64,000 nucleotides of DNA from positions 124,001-188,000 of the forward strand of contig CAVWVF010000001.1 in the NCBI GenBank assembly GCA_963758335.1. The letters run 5' to 3'. This document shows positions 1 to 11,492 of this stretch, piece after piece (the first letter of the stretch is position 1; each line of letters starts with the position of its first letter). The stretch is from Roseiarcus sp963758335 (GTDB lineage Bacteria; Pseudomonadota; Alphaproteobacteria; Rhizobiales; Beijerinckiaceae). The translations under genes and the position numbers were made by a program. The notes under the pieces were generated by a model. It was not told where the DNA came from. It searched no databases and saw only the letters and a list, made by a program, of their open reading frames with translations.

Positions 1-59
1 CCGGCAATCATGGGCTGACGTCGAAAGCGCGCGGTGGGTCGCGCCCGCCTCGCACAAGA

Positions 60-80
60 GCCGGCGCTTTCGGCGCCGGC
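60..80. terminator. GC-rich hairpin downstream of dnaK, possible terminator
   Basis: An 8-bp perfect inverted repeat (GCCGGCGC at 60-67, GCGCCGGC at 73-80) with a 5-nt loop lies about 90 nt past the dnaK stop. Read on the minus strand it is followed only by a short T-containing stretch, so it is a weak candidate for a factor-independent terminator. The rest of 1-166 shows no gene. The dnaJ gene that usually follows dnaK would lie outside the window. Confidence 0.3.
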
Positions 81-166
81 CCCTCGTCAGCCTGATCGTC
101 CTGCCATGCGGCGATCCCCCTGCCAAGATCGGGCCCGCCGCCCGATCGGGCGGCCGACCCGTTTCC

Positions 167-2077
167 TCAGGACTTCTTCTTGTCGTCGTCGACCTCGCGG
201 AACTCGGCGTCGATGACGTCGTCTTTCGCCTGGCCGCCGGCGGCGGATGCGCCTTCGCCTGCCGCTCCGGCCTGCTGGGACTTGTACATCGCCTCGCCGA
301 GCTTCATCTGGGCTTGCATGAGGTCGTTGGTGCGGGCCTTGATCGTCTCGATGTCCTCGCCCTGCAGCGCCGTGCGCAGCGAAGCGATCGCCGCCTCGAT
401 GGCGCCGCGGTCGGCCTGGGCGACCTTGTCGCCGTATTCCTTCAAGGACTTCTCGGCGTCGTGGGCGAGCGACTCGCCGTGGTTCTTGGCGTCGACCATC
501 TCGCGCCGCTTCTTGTCTTCGGCGGCGTGAGCCTCAGCGTCCTTCACCATCCTGTTGATGTCGGCCTCGCTCAATCCGCCCGACGCCTGTATGCGGATCT
601 GCTGCTCCTTGTTGGTCGCCTTGTCCTTGGCCGTGACGTTGACGATTCCGTTGGCGTCGATGTCGAACGTCACCTCGATCTGGGGCACGCCGCGCGGCGC
701 GGGCGGAATGCCGACAAGGTCGAACTGGCCGAGCGCCTTGTTGTCGGCAGCCATCTCGCGCTCGCCCTGGAAGACGCGGATCGTCACGGCGGTCTGGTTG
801 TCCTCGGCGGTCGAGAAGACCTGGCTCTTCTTGGTCGGGATCGTGGTGTTGCGCTCGATGAGGCGGGTGAACACGCCGCCCAGTGTCTCGATGCCGAGCG
901 AGAGCGGGGTCACGTCGAGCAGAAGCACGTCCTTGACGTCGCCTTGCAGAACGCCCGCCTGGATCGCGGCGCCGATGGCGACAACTTCATCGGGGTTGAC
1001 GCCCTTATGCGGCTCCTTGCCGAAGAACTGCTTGACGACTTCCTGCACCTTCGGCATGCGGGTCATGCCGCCGACGAGAACGACCTCGTCGACCTGGCCC
1101 GCCGAGAGGCCGGCGTCCTTCAGCGCCTTGCGGCACGGTTCGACGGTGCGCTGGATGAGATCATCGACCAGCGCCTCGAACTTCGCGCGCGTCAGCTTGA
1201 GCGCCAAGTGCTTGGGGCCGCTCGCGTCTGCAGTGATGTAGGGCAGGTTGATCTCGGTCTGGGTCGCCGAGGAAAGCTCGATCTTGGCCTTTTCGGCCGC
1301 CTCCTTCAGTCGCTGCAGGGCGAGCTTGTCCTTGGTCAGGTCGATCCCTTGCTCCTTCTTGAACTCGCCGGACAGATACTCGACGAGGCGCATGTCGAAG
1401 TCCTCGCCGCCGAGGAATGTGTCGCCGTTGGTGGACTTCACCTCGAACACGCCGTCGCCGATCTCGAGGATCGAGATGTCGAAGGTGCCGCCGCCGAGGT
1501 CATAGACCGCGATCGTCCCCGACTTCTTCTTGTCGAGGCCGTAGGCAAGCGCCGCCGCGGTCGGCTCGTTGATGATGCGCAGCACTTCGAGGCCGGCGAT
1601 CTTGCCCGCGTCCTTGGTCGCCTGACGCTGGGCGTCGTTGAAATAGGCGGGCACGGTGATCACGGCCTGGCTGACCGGGCCGCCGAGATGGGCCTCGGCC
1701 GTCTCCTTCATCTTTTGCAGGATGAAGGCGGAAATCTGGGAGGGCGAATATTGCTTGCCGTCGGACGCGACCCAGGCGTCGCCATTGGACGCGCGAATGA
1801 TCTTGTAGGGAACGAGGCCCATGTCCTTCTTGGTCATGGGATCTTCGAAGGACCGGCCGATGAGGCGCTTAATGGCGAAGAAGGTCCGCTCGGGGTTGGT
1901 CACCGCCTGGCGCTTGGCCGGCTGGCCGACCAGACGCTCGCCGTCGTCGGTGAACGCCACGATCGAGGGGGTCGTGCGGGATCCTTCCGAATTCTCGATG
2001 ACCTTGGGGGTCGCACCCTCCATCACGGCAACGCACGAATTGGTCGTGCCGAGGTCGATGCCGATAACTTTCGCCAT
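167..2077 (-). CDS. dnaK: Molecular chaperone DnaK (Hsp70)
   Basis: ATP-dependent Hsp70 chaperone that binds exposed hydrophobic peptide segments in the cytoplasm with DnaJ and GrpE. The 636-residue protein has the usual family length. The N-terminal ATPase domain starts with GIDLGTTNSCVAVMEG (residues 6-21) and carries the second nucleotide-binding signature DLGGGTFDIS near residue 193. The substrate-binding domain and helical lid follow, and the protein ends in the typical acidic tail (DDVIDAEFREVDDD). The start at 2077 is preceded by a purine-rich Shine-Dalgarno stretch (agcagggagc in the minus strand). A heat-shock type promoter lies about 170 nt upstream. The gene is intact. Confidence 0.97.
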   Translation of the reverse strand: MAKVIGIDLGTTNSCVAVMEGATPKVIENSEGSRTTPSIVAFTDDGERLVGQPAKRQAVTNPERTFFAIKRLIGRSFEDPMTKKDMGLVPYKIIRASNGDAWVASDGKQYSPSQISAFILQKMKETAEAHLGGPVSQAVITVPAYFNDAQRQATKDAGKIAGLEVLRIINEPTAAALAYGLDKKKSGTIAVYDLGGGTFDISILEIGDGVFEVKSTNGDTFLGGEDFDMRLVEYLSGEFKKEQGIDLTKDKLALQRLKEAAEKAKIELSSATQTEINLPYITADASGPKHLALKLTRAKFEALVDDLIQRTVEPCRKALKDAGLSAGQVDEVVLVGGMTRMPKVQEVVKQFFGKEPHKGVNPDEVVAIGAAIQAGVLQGDVKDVLLLDVTPLSLGIETLGGVFTRLIERNTTIPTKKSQVFSTAEDNQTAVTIRVFQGEREMAADNKALGQFDLVGIPPAPRGVPQIEVTFDIDANGIVNVTAKDKATNKEQQIRIQASGGLSEADINRMVKDAEAHAAEDKKRREMVDAKNHGESLAHDAEKSLKEYGDKVAQADRGAIEAAIASLRTALQGEDIETIKARTNDLMQAQMKLGEAMYKSQQAGAAGEGASAAGGQAKDDVIDAEFREVDDDKKKS

Positions 2078-2246
2078 ATGCTCCCTGCTCCTTTCGCGGG
2101 ATCGCCCGGCTCCGGGGCAGCCAGACCGCGAGAACGACCTCTATCAGCCCAAAGCGGCCGGCGACGTCTGTTCTGATCCCCTTGGTTCAAAATGGATTCC
2201 AGAGGATGCGGCGCACAATCCACGCCGAATCCGCCAGTCGCCGCGT

Positions 2247-2275
2247 ATATAGGTTTCGCCCTTTGGGGGCGCAAG
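2247..2275 (-). promoter_or_regulatory. RpoH (sigma-32) type promoter of dnaK
   Basis: On the minus strand the sequence reads CTTGCG (2275-2270), 17 nt, then CTATAT (2252-2247). This fits the alphaproteobacterial RpoH pattern (CTTG, 17-18 nt, CYTAT). Transcription would start near 2240 and give a leader of about 160 nt before dnaK. Seen: the two boxes and their spacing. Inferred: use by RpoH. Confidence 0.6.
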
Positions 2276-2340
2276 ACGCGGAATCGGCGGATTTTTATCG
2301 GCCTGTGCAGGAGATCGCGAATCGAATAAAGGTTTCCGCG

Positions 2341-3228
2341 ATGAATTGGCGCCTTCCCCTCGTCTGCAGTTTCATACTCGCGATCGGTCCCGTAAGCGCG
2401 CAGACGGCTCTGCCGGGGGCCGCGCCTCCCGCGCCCCCCGAAGCGCCGGCCGCCGCGCCCAAGCCGAAGAAGCCAGCTGCGAAAGCGAAGGCCGCCAAGA
2501 GCAAGCCCCTGGCCGCGCCCGGCGTCGAGACGATCGACGGGCGCCTGTTGATGCAGAGCGGCAGGTCGGGGCTGCTTCAGATGTCCGGCTCCGGCAAGAC
2601 CCTCGAGGTCGACAAGCTGCGGTTGCCCGGCGAGAGCGTCTCCGACCCCTCGCAACGCTGCATCGTCGACATCGTCGGCGAGAAGCCTATCGAGGCGACG
2701 AGCGAGGGTCGTCCCGACGGGCTCGACCGCTACGACGTCGAAGTGCCGGCCTGCCCCTTCACATTCGACGTTCTCGCCGGCGCCGTCCTCGTTCCCTCGC
2801 AGATCACCGCTTGCGTCTTCAAGGCGGCCGACTGCCAGACGAGCCCCGGCGGCCTCTGGGGGCCCGACGGCGCCGAGCTCGAGAAGGACGCCGCCGCGAT
2901 CGGCAGGCGACGCGACGAGGCCGAGAAGGCGATGGCCAAGGCGGTGCACGCCGTCGAGGAGCGGGCCAAGGACAATCCTGACGCGGCCAGCCTGCTGCAG
3001 GACCAGAGCACCTTCCCCGGCCAGCGGGAGGACGCCTGCCGGGACTACCTCAAGGAGAGCGCGCACGGCTTTTGCGCCGCCAGCCTGACAGAGGCCCGCG
3101 CGGCACTGCTTGACGCCAGGCTTGCGGCCCTCTCGCCCCCCGCCGCCAAGCAAAGCAATAGCGCTAAGGTGAACAAAAAGAAGTCGGCCACGAGGAAGCC
3201 GAAGGCGAACGCCGCCGCGACCCAATAG
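2341..3228 (+). CDS. Exported Ala/Pro/Lys-rich hypothetical protein
   Basis: A 295-residue protein of unknown function. The start at 2341 was chosen because the first residues (MNWRLPLVCSFILAIG..VSAQT) form a clear signal peptide with a Sec-type cleavage site after VSA; upstream in-frame starts from 2182 would bury it. A Pro/Ala/Lys-rich linker (about residues 22-60) follows, then a globular part with several cysteines (QRCIVDIVG, CPFTFDV, ACVFKAADCQ, DACRDYL, GFCAASL), and a basic Lys-rich tail (KVNKKKSATRKPK). The cysteines suggest disulfides in the periplasm. It is divergent from dnaK and shares its upstream region. No named domain was recognised. Confidence 0.75.
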   Translation: MNWRLPLVCSFILAIGPVSAQTALPGAAPPAPPEAPAAAPKPKKPAAKAKAAKSKPLAAPGVETIDGRLLMQSGRSGLLQMSGSGKTLEVDKLRLPGESVSDPSQRCIVDIVGEKPIEATSEGRPDGLDRYDVEVPACPFTFDVLAGAVLVPSQITACVFKAADCQTSPGGLWGPDGAELEKDAAAIGRRRDEAEKAMAKAVHAVEERAKDNPDAASLLQDQSTFPGQREDACRDYLKESAHGFCAASLTEARAALLDARLAALSPPAAKQSNSAKVNKKKSATRKPKANAAATQ

Positions 3229-3250
3229 CGTCTTCAACGATTGTGGTCCG

Positions 3251-3633
3251 ATGCCTGATCATCTGTCGAACGCGAACGCACAACCCCAAAGCGCCCCCTC
3301 CCAGACGCATGGCCTCAAGGCGAAGGCGGCCGAGGAAGCGCGAAGGTTCGTCGGTCTGTTCCTCTATCTATGGGTGCTGTTCGGAGTCTTTGTTCTGAAC
3401 CAGGGCATCGTTCTGCGCGAGCAGCGCGAGCAGGGCATCAGCAGACGGTCGTCGCGAGCCTGCCGAGCATCGGCGGCGGCCTGGCGGGGCTCCTGAGCGC
3501 TGGCGTGATCATGTTCGTCGCGCTTGTTCCGTTCTTCGGCTTCCGGAACCTGAGCCTGGTCCTCGGCGCGGATCGACTGAGGTCGCTGCTGTTCGGCTCC
3601 GCCTCAGAAACGACCGGATCGGGCCCGGTCTGA
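3251..3633 (+). pseudogene. Small multi-pass membrane protein with internal deletion and frameshift
   Basis: Two reading frames together make the ends of one small membrane protein. Frame 2 (3251-about 3440) gives RRFVGLFLYLWVLFGVFVLNQ, a first transmembrane helix. Frame 1 (about 3440-3633) gives SLPSIGGGLAGLLSAG and VALVPFFGFRNLSLVLGADRL, a last helix with a conserved-looking tail. Homologues I recall of this kind (about 180 residues) have a middle region with a further helix between these two blocks. Here the blocks are nearly adjacent, so I infer an internal deletion plus frameshift. The function of the family is unknown. Confidence 0.55.
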
Positions 3634-3766
3634 CGCGAACGCTGAGCCGCCGAGGGCGCGACGCGCCTTTATTTCGCGTCCGCGCTCGGCTAGCCTCACG
3701 CGCGCAAAAACTTCGACTCGACGGGAACCAGCGGCGAACCGTCGTTCCGGCATGGGGGCGAGAGGC

Positions 3767-4172
3767 ATGTGGCAGGAATTCAAAGAATTCGCGATGAGGG
3801 GCAACGCGATCGATCTCGCGGTCGGCGTGGTCATCGGCGCGGCCTTCGGCAAGATCGTCAGCGGGCTGGTCGACGACATCATCATGCCGATCATCGGCAT
3901 CGCCGGCAAAGCGGACTTCTCCAACTATTTCCTTCCCCTCTCGAGCGCCGAACCTCGCCGACGCGAGGAAACAGGGCGGCGTCTTGGCCTACGGCGACTT
4001 TATCACCATCGTGATCAACTTCGCTATTGTCGCGGTTGCGCTGTTCGTGGTCATCAAGGGGATCAACACGCTCAGCCGCAAGACTCCGCCTCCGGCGCCG
4101 GCCGAGCCTCCTCCGCCAAGCCCGGAGGTGGTCCTCCTCACCCAGATCCGCGATGAGCTCGCCAAGCGCTGA
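3767..4172 (+). pseudogene. mscL: Large-conductance mechanosensitive channel MscL, frameshifted
   Basis: MscL is a homopentameric inner-membrane channel that opens under membrane tension and protects against hypo-osmotic shock. The first half (EFKEFAMRGNAIDLAVGVVI, first pore helix, then DDIIMPIIG) is in frame 2. The second half (NLADARKQGGVLAYGDF, second helix, then the C-terminal bundle PEVVLLTQIRDELAKR) is in frame 3. The frame changes at about 3950, just after LSSA, where one base is in excess. Apart from that the protein matches the family end to end. The start at 3767 (MWQEFKEF) has a G-rich stretch 5' of it. Either a true frameshift or a sequencing indel. Confidence 0.85.
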
Positions 4173-4186
4173 GCATTTGGCGGAGG

Positions 4187-6727
<2,541 letters not shown>

Positions 6728-6758
6728 CGAATTCTCCGCTTGTGGTTTTCAATCCGAA

Positions 6759-6789
6759 GGCGTAAACCTTCCCATCATGGGAAGGTCAA
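6759..6789 (-). promoter_or_regulatory. MerR/CueR-type promoter and operator of copA
   Basis: A perfect dyad ACCTTCCC-N5-GGGAAGGT spans 6766-6786. On the minus strand it sits between TTGACC (6789-6784) and TACGCC (6764-6759) with a 19-nt spacer. The overlong spacer and the dyad in it are hallmarks of promoters that MerR-family activators untwist. The dyad matches the CueR/HmrR half-site type. The regulator is encoded just downstream on the other strand. Confidence 0.9.
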
Positions 6790-6826
6790 CGGTAAGATTG
6801 TCGCAGGCAAGGCCAGAGGAGGATCC

Positions 6827-7288
6827 ATGAACATCGGCGCGGCGGCGGCGGCGAGCGGCGTCACCGCCAAGATGATCCGCCATTACGAGGGGATCGGGCT
6901 CTTGCGGCCGGCGCAGCGACGCGCGAACGACTATCGCGACTACGGCCAGCGCGAGGTCCACGAGCTCCAATTCATCCGGCGGGCGCGAAAACTCGGCTTT
7001 TCGACCGAGGAAATCGGCGCCCTTCTGGCGCTGTGGCGCGACCGGGACCGCCCGAGCCGCGAGGTCCGGCGGATCGCCGCGGCGCATGTCGGCGACCTCG
7101 AGGCGCGCATCGCCGAGATGCAGGCGATGGCGCAGACGCTGCGCGAACTCGTGCACAAGTGCCACGGCGACGACCGGCCGGACTGCCCGATCCTCGACGA
7201 TCTGGCCCATGAGGACGGCGAAGGCTGCGCCGCGCATCGATCGCCCCTTGCCTCCGGCGGCCGGGTCCCGCATGACGCGGGCCCATGA
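6827..7288 (+). CDS. cueR: MerR-family copper-responsive regulator (CueR/HmrR-like)
   Basis: A 153-residue MerR-type transcriptional activator. The N-terminal winged helix-turn-helix is clear (MNIGAAAAASGVTAKMIRHY, EGIGLLRPAQRRANDYRDYG), followed by the dimerisation coiled coil (about residues 75-110). The metal-binding loop has two cysteines eight residues apart (HKCHGDDRPDCPIL, C114 and C122 approximately), the arrangement of Cu(I)/Ag(I) sensors. The tail past DDLAHE is Gly/Ala/His-rich. Start at 6827 follows a strong Shine-Dalgarno (agaggagg). The stop overlaps the start of the aminotransferase by ATGA, so the two may be translationally coupled. Confidence 0.9.
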   Translation: MNIGAAAAASGVTAKMIRHYEGIGLLRPAQRRANDYRDYGQREVHELQFIRRARKLGFSTEEIGALLALWRDRDRPSREVRRIAAAHVGDLEARIAEMQAMAQTLRELVHKCHGDDRPDCPILDDLAHEDGEGCAAHRSPLASGGRVPHDAGP

Positions 7289-8390
7289 GCGTCGTCTCTT
7301 CCCCTGAACGCAACTGGCTCGCAGAAATCCGCCCGGCGATGCGGGAGGTCGCGCCGAGCGGCATTGTCGAAGTGTTCGACTACGGCCGTGGCCGGCAGGG
7401 GCTGATCCCGCTCTGGGTCGGGGAGGGCGACCTGCCGACGCCGGCCTTCATCAGCGAGGCGACGAAGGCCTCGCTCGACCGCGGCGAGACTTTTTATACG
7501 GCGCAAGCCGGCATCCCGGAGCTGCGCGCGGCGATCGCCGCCTACATGAGCCGCGTCTACCGCGCCGCGCCCGGCGGGGCCATGTTCTCGCCAGAAAGCT
7601 TCTTCGTCACCATCGGCGGCATGCACGCGATCGAGATCGCGACCCGGCTGATCGCCGGCCCAGGCGACGAAACGCTCATTCCCTCGCCCGCCTGGCCGAA
7701 TTTCGTCGGCGTGGTCGAGACCTCGGGTGCGCGCGCCGTCGCCGTCCCGCTCGACCGGAAAGGCCACTGGAGCCTCGATCCGGAAAGGCTGGCCGCCGCG
7801 GTGACCCCGGCGACCCGCGCGATCTTTTTCAACTCCCCCGCCAATCCGACCGGCTTCGTCGCCACAAGCGAGGAGATCGCCGCGACGCTCGACATCGCGC
7901 GCCGCAACAATCTCTGGATCATCGCCGACGAGATTTATGGCCGGATGACCTACGACGGCGCCCGCGCTCCCTCGTTCCATGACGTGATGGCGCCGGACGA
8001 CAAGATCCTGTTCGTTCAGACGCTGTCGAAGAACTGGGCGATGACCGGCTTCCGGATCGGCTGGCTCGAGGCGCCGCCGGCGTTGGGGCCTTTGATTGAG
8101 AACCTCGTCCAGTTCACGACTTCGGGCGTGCCGGTGTTCACCCAGCGCGCGGCGATCGCCGCCCTGACCGGGGGCGAGGCGTTCCTGGCCGGCCAGATCG
8201 AGCGCTACCGCCGCTCTCGCGACATTCTGTGCGAGGGGCTTTCGGCGACCGGACGGGTGAAATTCTTCGAGCCCGAGGCGGCGTTCTATCTCTTCTGCGG
8301 GGTCGACGGCTTTCCAATTCGCGCGCGCTGGCGCTCCGCCTGATCGACGAAGCGGGCGTCGGCGCCGCGCCCGGCGCCGCCTTCGGACTT
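7285..8390 (+). pseudogene. PLP aminotransferase (class I/II), frameshifted and 3' truncated
   Basis: Fold-type I pyridoxal-phosphate aminotransferase, probably of aspartate/aromatic amino acid type; substrate unknown. Conserved pieces are in order: NSPANPTGF (about residues 180-188), ADEIYG (about 214-219), and the PLP lysine in QTLSKNWAMTGFRIGW (about 242-257). Frame 1 ends at 8343 with a nonsense tail after FYLFCGVDGFP. Its natural continuation (SRALALRLIDEAGVG and AAPGAAFG) is in frame 3, so a one-base indel lies near 8313. The continuation then stops looking like an aminotransferase at about 8390, missing the last 20-30 residues, and the same frame enters a glycosyltransferase fragment. 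Confidence 0.8.
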
Positions 8391-9173
8391 CGCCTGAACA
8401 AGTTGCTCAAGGAACTGGGTGTCGGTCCGACGTCAATGACGTTGTTCCATTCCGTTGTCGGACTTGCAGATGCCTATCTGCAATTGTCAGTGCGGGGCTT
8501 CGAATTTCCGCGCGATATCCCCCGCTCGGTGCATTTCGTCGGCACGCCGCCGATCATTCCCAACCAGGTCCCGCCTCCACCTTGGGCGCACGACCTCGAC
8601 GGTTCGCGAAAGGTCGTGCTGGTCACGCAGGGAACGGTCGCCAATCACAATTTCAACCTGCTGGTCGGGCCAACCCTGGCGGCGCTCGCGAATGAACCGG
8701 ATGTGTTGGTCGTCGCGACCGCGGGAGGCCGCCCCATCGATGCGATTCCAGGTCCCGTCCCCTCTAATGCACGTGTTTCGAGCTATTTGCCCTTCGAGTG
8801 GTTATTGCCACAGGTCGACGTGCTGGTCACCAATGGCGGCTATGGCAGCGTCAACCAGGCAATGAGCTTCGGCGTTCCGATCGTCACCGCGGGGCTTACT
8901 GAGGACAAGGCTGACGTCAACGCGAGGATCGCGTGGTCTGGCGTCGGCATAAATCTCGCGACCAACGAGCCGAGTCGCGACGCGCTGCGCCGGGCGGTGA
9001 AGACCGTACTCGATCAGCCGGGTTACCGCTTGCGAGCCCGGCAGATGGCGGACCAGTTCGCAGCAATCGATACACGGTCGGAAATCCCTAGAGTGGTCAG
9101 CCAGCTCGTCGCAGATGAGAGAGCCGACACCCTGGCGGCACGCCAGCCGCGGCGCGCCGGCCAGCGTAGCTGA
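8391..9173 (+). pseudogene. C-terminal fragment of a UGT/MGT-family glycosyltransferase
   Basis: About 260 residues with the C-terminal nucleotide-sugar-binding half of a GT1 (UDP-glycosyltransferase/MGT) enzyme: SVHFVGTPPIIPNQV, KVVLVTQGTVAN, the donor-site stretch SSYLPFEWLLPQVDVLVTNG with GGYGSVNQAMSFGVPIV, then TEDKADVNARIAWSGVGI. The acceptor-binding N-terminal half (about 170-190 residues) is absent. The fragment is fused in frame to the aminotransferase end upstream, so a deletion or recombination joined two unrelated genes. No own start codon with a ribosome site is evident. It is probably non-functional. Confidence 0.8.
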
Positions 9174-9184
9174 CAAGCGCCGCC

Positions 9185-9222
9185 GATCTGAAGTCCCTGA
9201 CTCACTCCCGGGACTTCAGATC
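9185..9222 (+). terminator. Strong hairpin after the glycosyltransferase fragment
   Basis: A 13-bp perfect inverted repeat (GATCTGAAGTCCC at 9185-9197, GGGACTTCAGATC at 9210-9222) with a 12-nt loop begins 11 nt after the stop codon. No T-run follows, so it may be a terminator or a mobile-element remnant. The remaining 9223-9533 holds no recognisable gene. Confidence 0.45.
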
Positions 9223-9533
9223 GAAAGCGGCGCTAGAATCTCGGAAGCCTGCGCTAGGCGCGGTCTGGACAAAAAAGCAAAAGCGGCGCCAATTCCCGGA
9301 GGGTTGCGGCTCCGCCCCCAAGATCATGCGGCACCGACCCCAAGAGGATGCGGCGCCGAGCCCGAACTCTTACAAGAGCCGCCCATTGCCGTTTTGAGCC
9401 TTTTCAAGGGCCTGGCCGTCGCAAGCGGAGAAAATTCGCGCCTGCCCCGACGCGCGATAGACACTGTACATGGGTTATATCTCCTCGGCTCGAAATTCGG
9501 GCGATCCGGCGTTATGTTCTCTATTTGTACCAG

Positions 9534-9914
9534 AATATCTGATAATCCGCAAGAAGACGCCGCAGAAAATTTCGCCGAGGCCCGCTCCTCCGTCCCAGCA
9601 AGAGCGCGATTCCTCCGGTGGGCGCCGCCGCTGCCGCAAGCAAGCGCAACGGCGTCATCATCCGGCCGCACGGCGCGCATTGCGGCAAGAGGAATCAGGG
9701 AGACGGCGATCGGGAACAGGAAGTTTTTTCGAGTGAACAGGGAATTGATTCGAGAGAACAGGCAGTCTGGCGCGACAGAACAGCGGTCGCCGCATCCTTT
9801 TGGCCTCGCGGCGCGGCCGTCCCGAGCGGCTCGAAGCGCTGATCCGCGAAGGCGAGGCGCTCGGCCTCGATGAGGCGACAGATATGATTCGAACTTCAGA
9901 AACGCTGAACTAGA
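9534..9914 (-). repeat. 381-bp repeat, copy 1 (inverted relative to copy 2 at 37811-38191)
   Basis: This segment is the reverse complement of 37811-38191 over its full 381 bp with about four mismatches by eye. The shared block runs from TCTAGTTCAGCG to GATTATC[A/G]ATATT, read as in copy 2. Outside these limits the two loci differ at once. It holds the phased GAACAG array and, on the plus strand, an open tail ending RGRPERLEALIREGEALGLD..SETLN and a stop, which looks like the end of a coding sequence I do not recognise. Confidence 0.9.
9714..9783 (+). repeat. Four GAACAG hexamers at 21-22 bp steps
   Basis: GAACAG begins at 9714, 9735, 9756 and 9778, i.e. at steps of 21, 21 and 22 bp; a degenerate GAATCAGG precedes at 9692. 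The bases after each hexamer are loosely G/A-rich and the spacers differ. The step equals two helical turns, so all sites face the same side of DNA, as with protein-binding iterons. The same arrangement occurs at 37942-38011 and 61805-61875. Confidence 0.8.
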
Positions 9915-9964
9915 TCGCGGTGTGGCGCGGCCGAACTTACCTTCGCCGCGATGCCAATTTTGAA

Positions 9965-11211
9965 ATGCGTCGGACATTTCACGTCATGCGAATCCGGTCG
10001 ACTTCCTTTGCCTTCACGCTGCTGCTCGGCTTCCTCGCGGCCGTGCCCTATTCCAGCATCGACATCAATTTGCCGGCGCTCTCCGCAACCGGCGCGACGC
10101 TGAACGCCAGTGCTTCCGATGTCGGACTGACGATGAGCGCCTTCGTGCTCAGCCTCGCGGTGATGCCACTGATGTACGGCCCGGCCTCTGACCGTTTTGG
10201 CCGCAAGCCGATAGTGCTGCTCGGGATCCTGCTATTTGTGATGGGCAGTGTTGCCTGCGCACTCGCGCCGTCGCTGCCGGTGTTGCTGGTCTGTCGCGTC
10301 GTTCAGGGCATCGGCGCCGCCGCCATGGGAACGATTTTTGCGATCATCCGCGTTCTCTTCGACGGTAACGCCGCGCGGATCAAGATCGCCAATGTCATGG
10401 TGGCGGTGAATGTCGCGACCATGATCGCGCCTACAGCGGGTGCTACACTACTGACGCTCGGTAACTGGCGATTGATCTATGCGATCCAGGCCGGGATTGG
10501 CCTGATTTTGCTGCTGGCGGTCCTTTTTGGCTTTTCGGAGAGTGCGAGGATCGACCCAACTCTTCGGCCGATCTCAGCGACAGTATCTAGCTATCGTCGC
10601 GTGCTGACGCATCCGATTTCGTTCGGATACGTCCTGGTCGGCGCTCCGGCGCAACAGTGTTTGCTTACGTCGCCGGCGTTTCGCTGTTCTTCATCGGCGT
10701 GGTTGGGCTGCGTCCCGACCAATATGGCCTTATCTTCAGTGCGTGTTCAGCGGCAGTCATGAGCGGCGCCTTCTTGGACGGTCGCCTCAGCCGTTGGGGA
10801 ATAGCATCCGGCCACGTGCTCGAAGTAGGGCTTAAACTGATGACTGCCGGTTCCGTTGTGCTTCTCGCCATCACGTTAAGCGATTTGAGATCGCCGGCAC
10901 TCCTCGCCGGGCTGCTGATCGTGGTAGCGCTCGCGTTCGGCCTGAGTGTTCCGAACGTGATGAACGCGACGGTGCAGCCTCTGCCGGCGATCGCTGGTGC
11001 GGTTAGCGCCGCCGCCGGAAGCACGCAGCTAACGGCTGGCGCGGTCTCGAGCGGGCTTGTTTCGCTTCTGTTTGATGGACGGTCGGCGCTTTCGATGTGC
11101 GCGACGATGGTGCTGTGTTCCTTTCTCGGATTATGTGCTTACTTCCTCATCGCGCGTCCCGCCGAGCACCGGTTTGGGCTATCTAGCGAGACGGCCGCCC
11201 GCGAGGATTGA
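9965..11211 (+). pseudogene. MFS drug-efflux transporter (Bcr/CflA type), frameshifted
   Basis: Twelve-helix major facilitator, probably proton-driven drug efflux. The first half (frame 2) has the MFS motif between helices 2 and 3 (GPASDRFGRKPIVLLG) and the helix-4 motif RVVQGIGAAAMG. The second half (frame 1) continues with VFAYVAGVSLFFIGVVGL and five more helices to 11211. The frame changes at about 10645: GYVLVGA should lead into SGATVFAYVAG, and one base is missing there. The start is uncertain (9965 or 9986). The gene follows the 381-bp repeat directly, so it may have been brought in or disrupted with it. Confidence 0.8.
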
Positions 11212-11492
11212 CGAGGGCGATGCAGCGCCCGCTGTTCCGCCGAATTAACTGTGTTCCATTTGCTGCGCGATTGTTGGTGCAACAGCCTGGAATCCTTCCA
11301 TTTTCTGGTCGATTTCGCCCGATTTCGGCGCCCAAAATGAGAATTTCGCTGTTTTTACCGCTGTTATATACCAGCGAACTTGGCCACCCCTCGCCGTCGA
11401 CCGACCGACCAATCGAGGCCCGCCTCCTGCGCCCTAAGTCCAATGCTGCTTTGGTGAAAAAGACTCTGGCGGCCCGGCGCGCTTGGCTTTAA

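Noticed and set aside
314..2176. 620-codon plus-strand open frame over dnaK
   Set aside because: It is an antisense shadow of dnaK codon bias in GC-rich DNA; no ribosome site or family motifs.
10620..11024. Minus-strand frames over the MFS gene
   Set aside because: Antisense shadows; plus strand has MFS helices in two frames.
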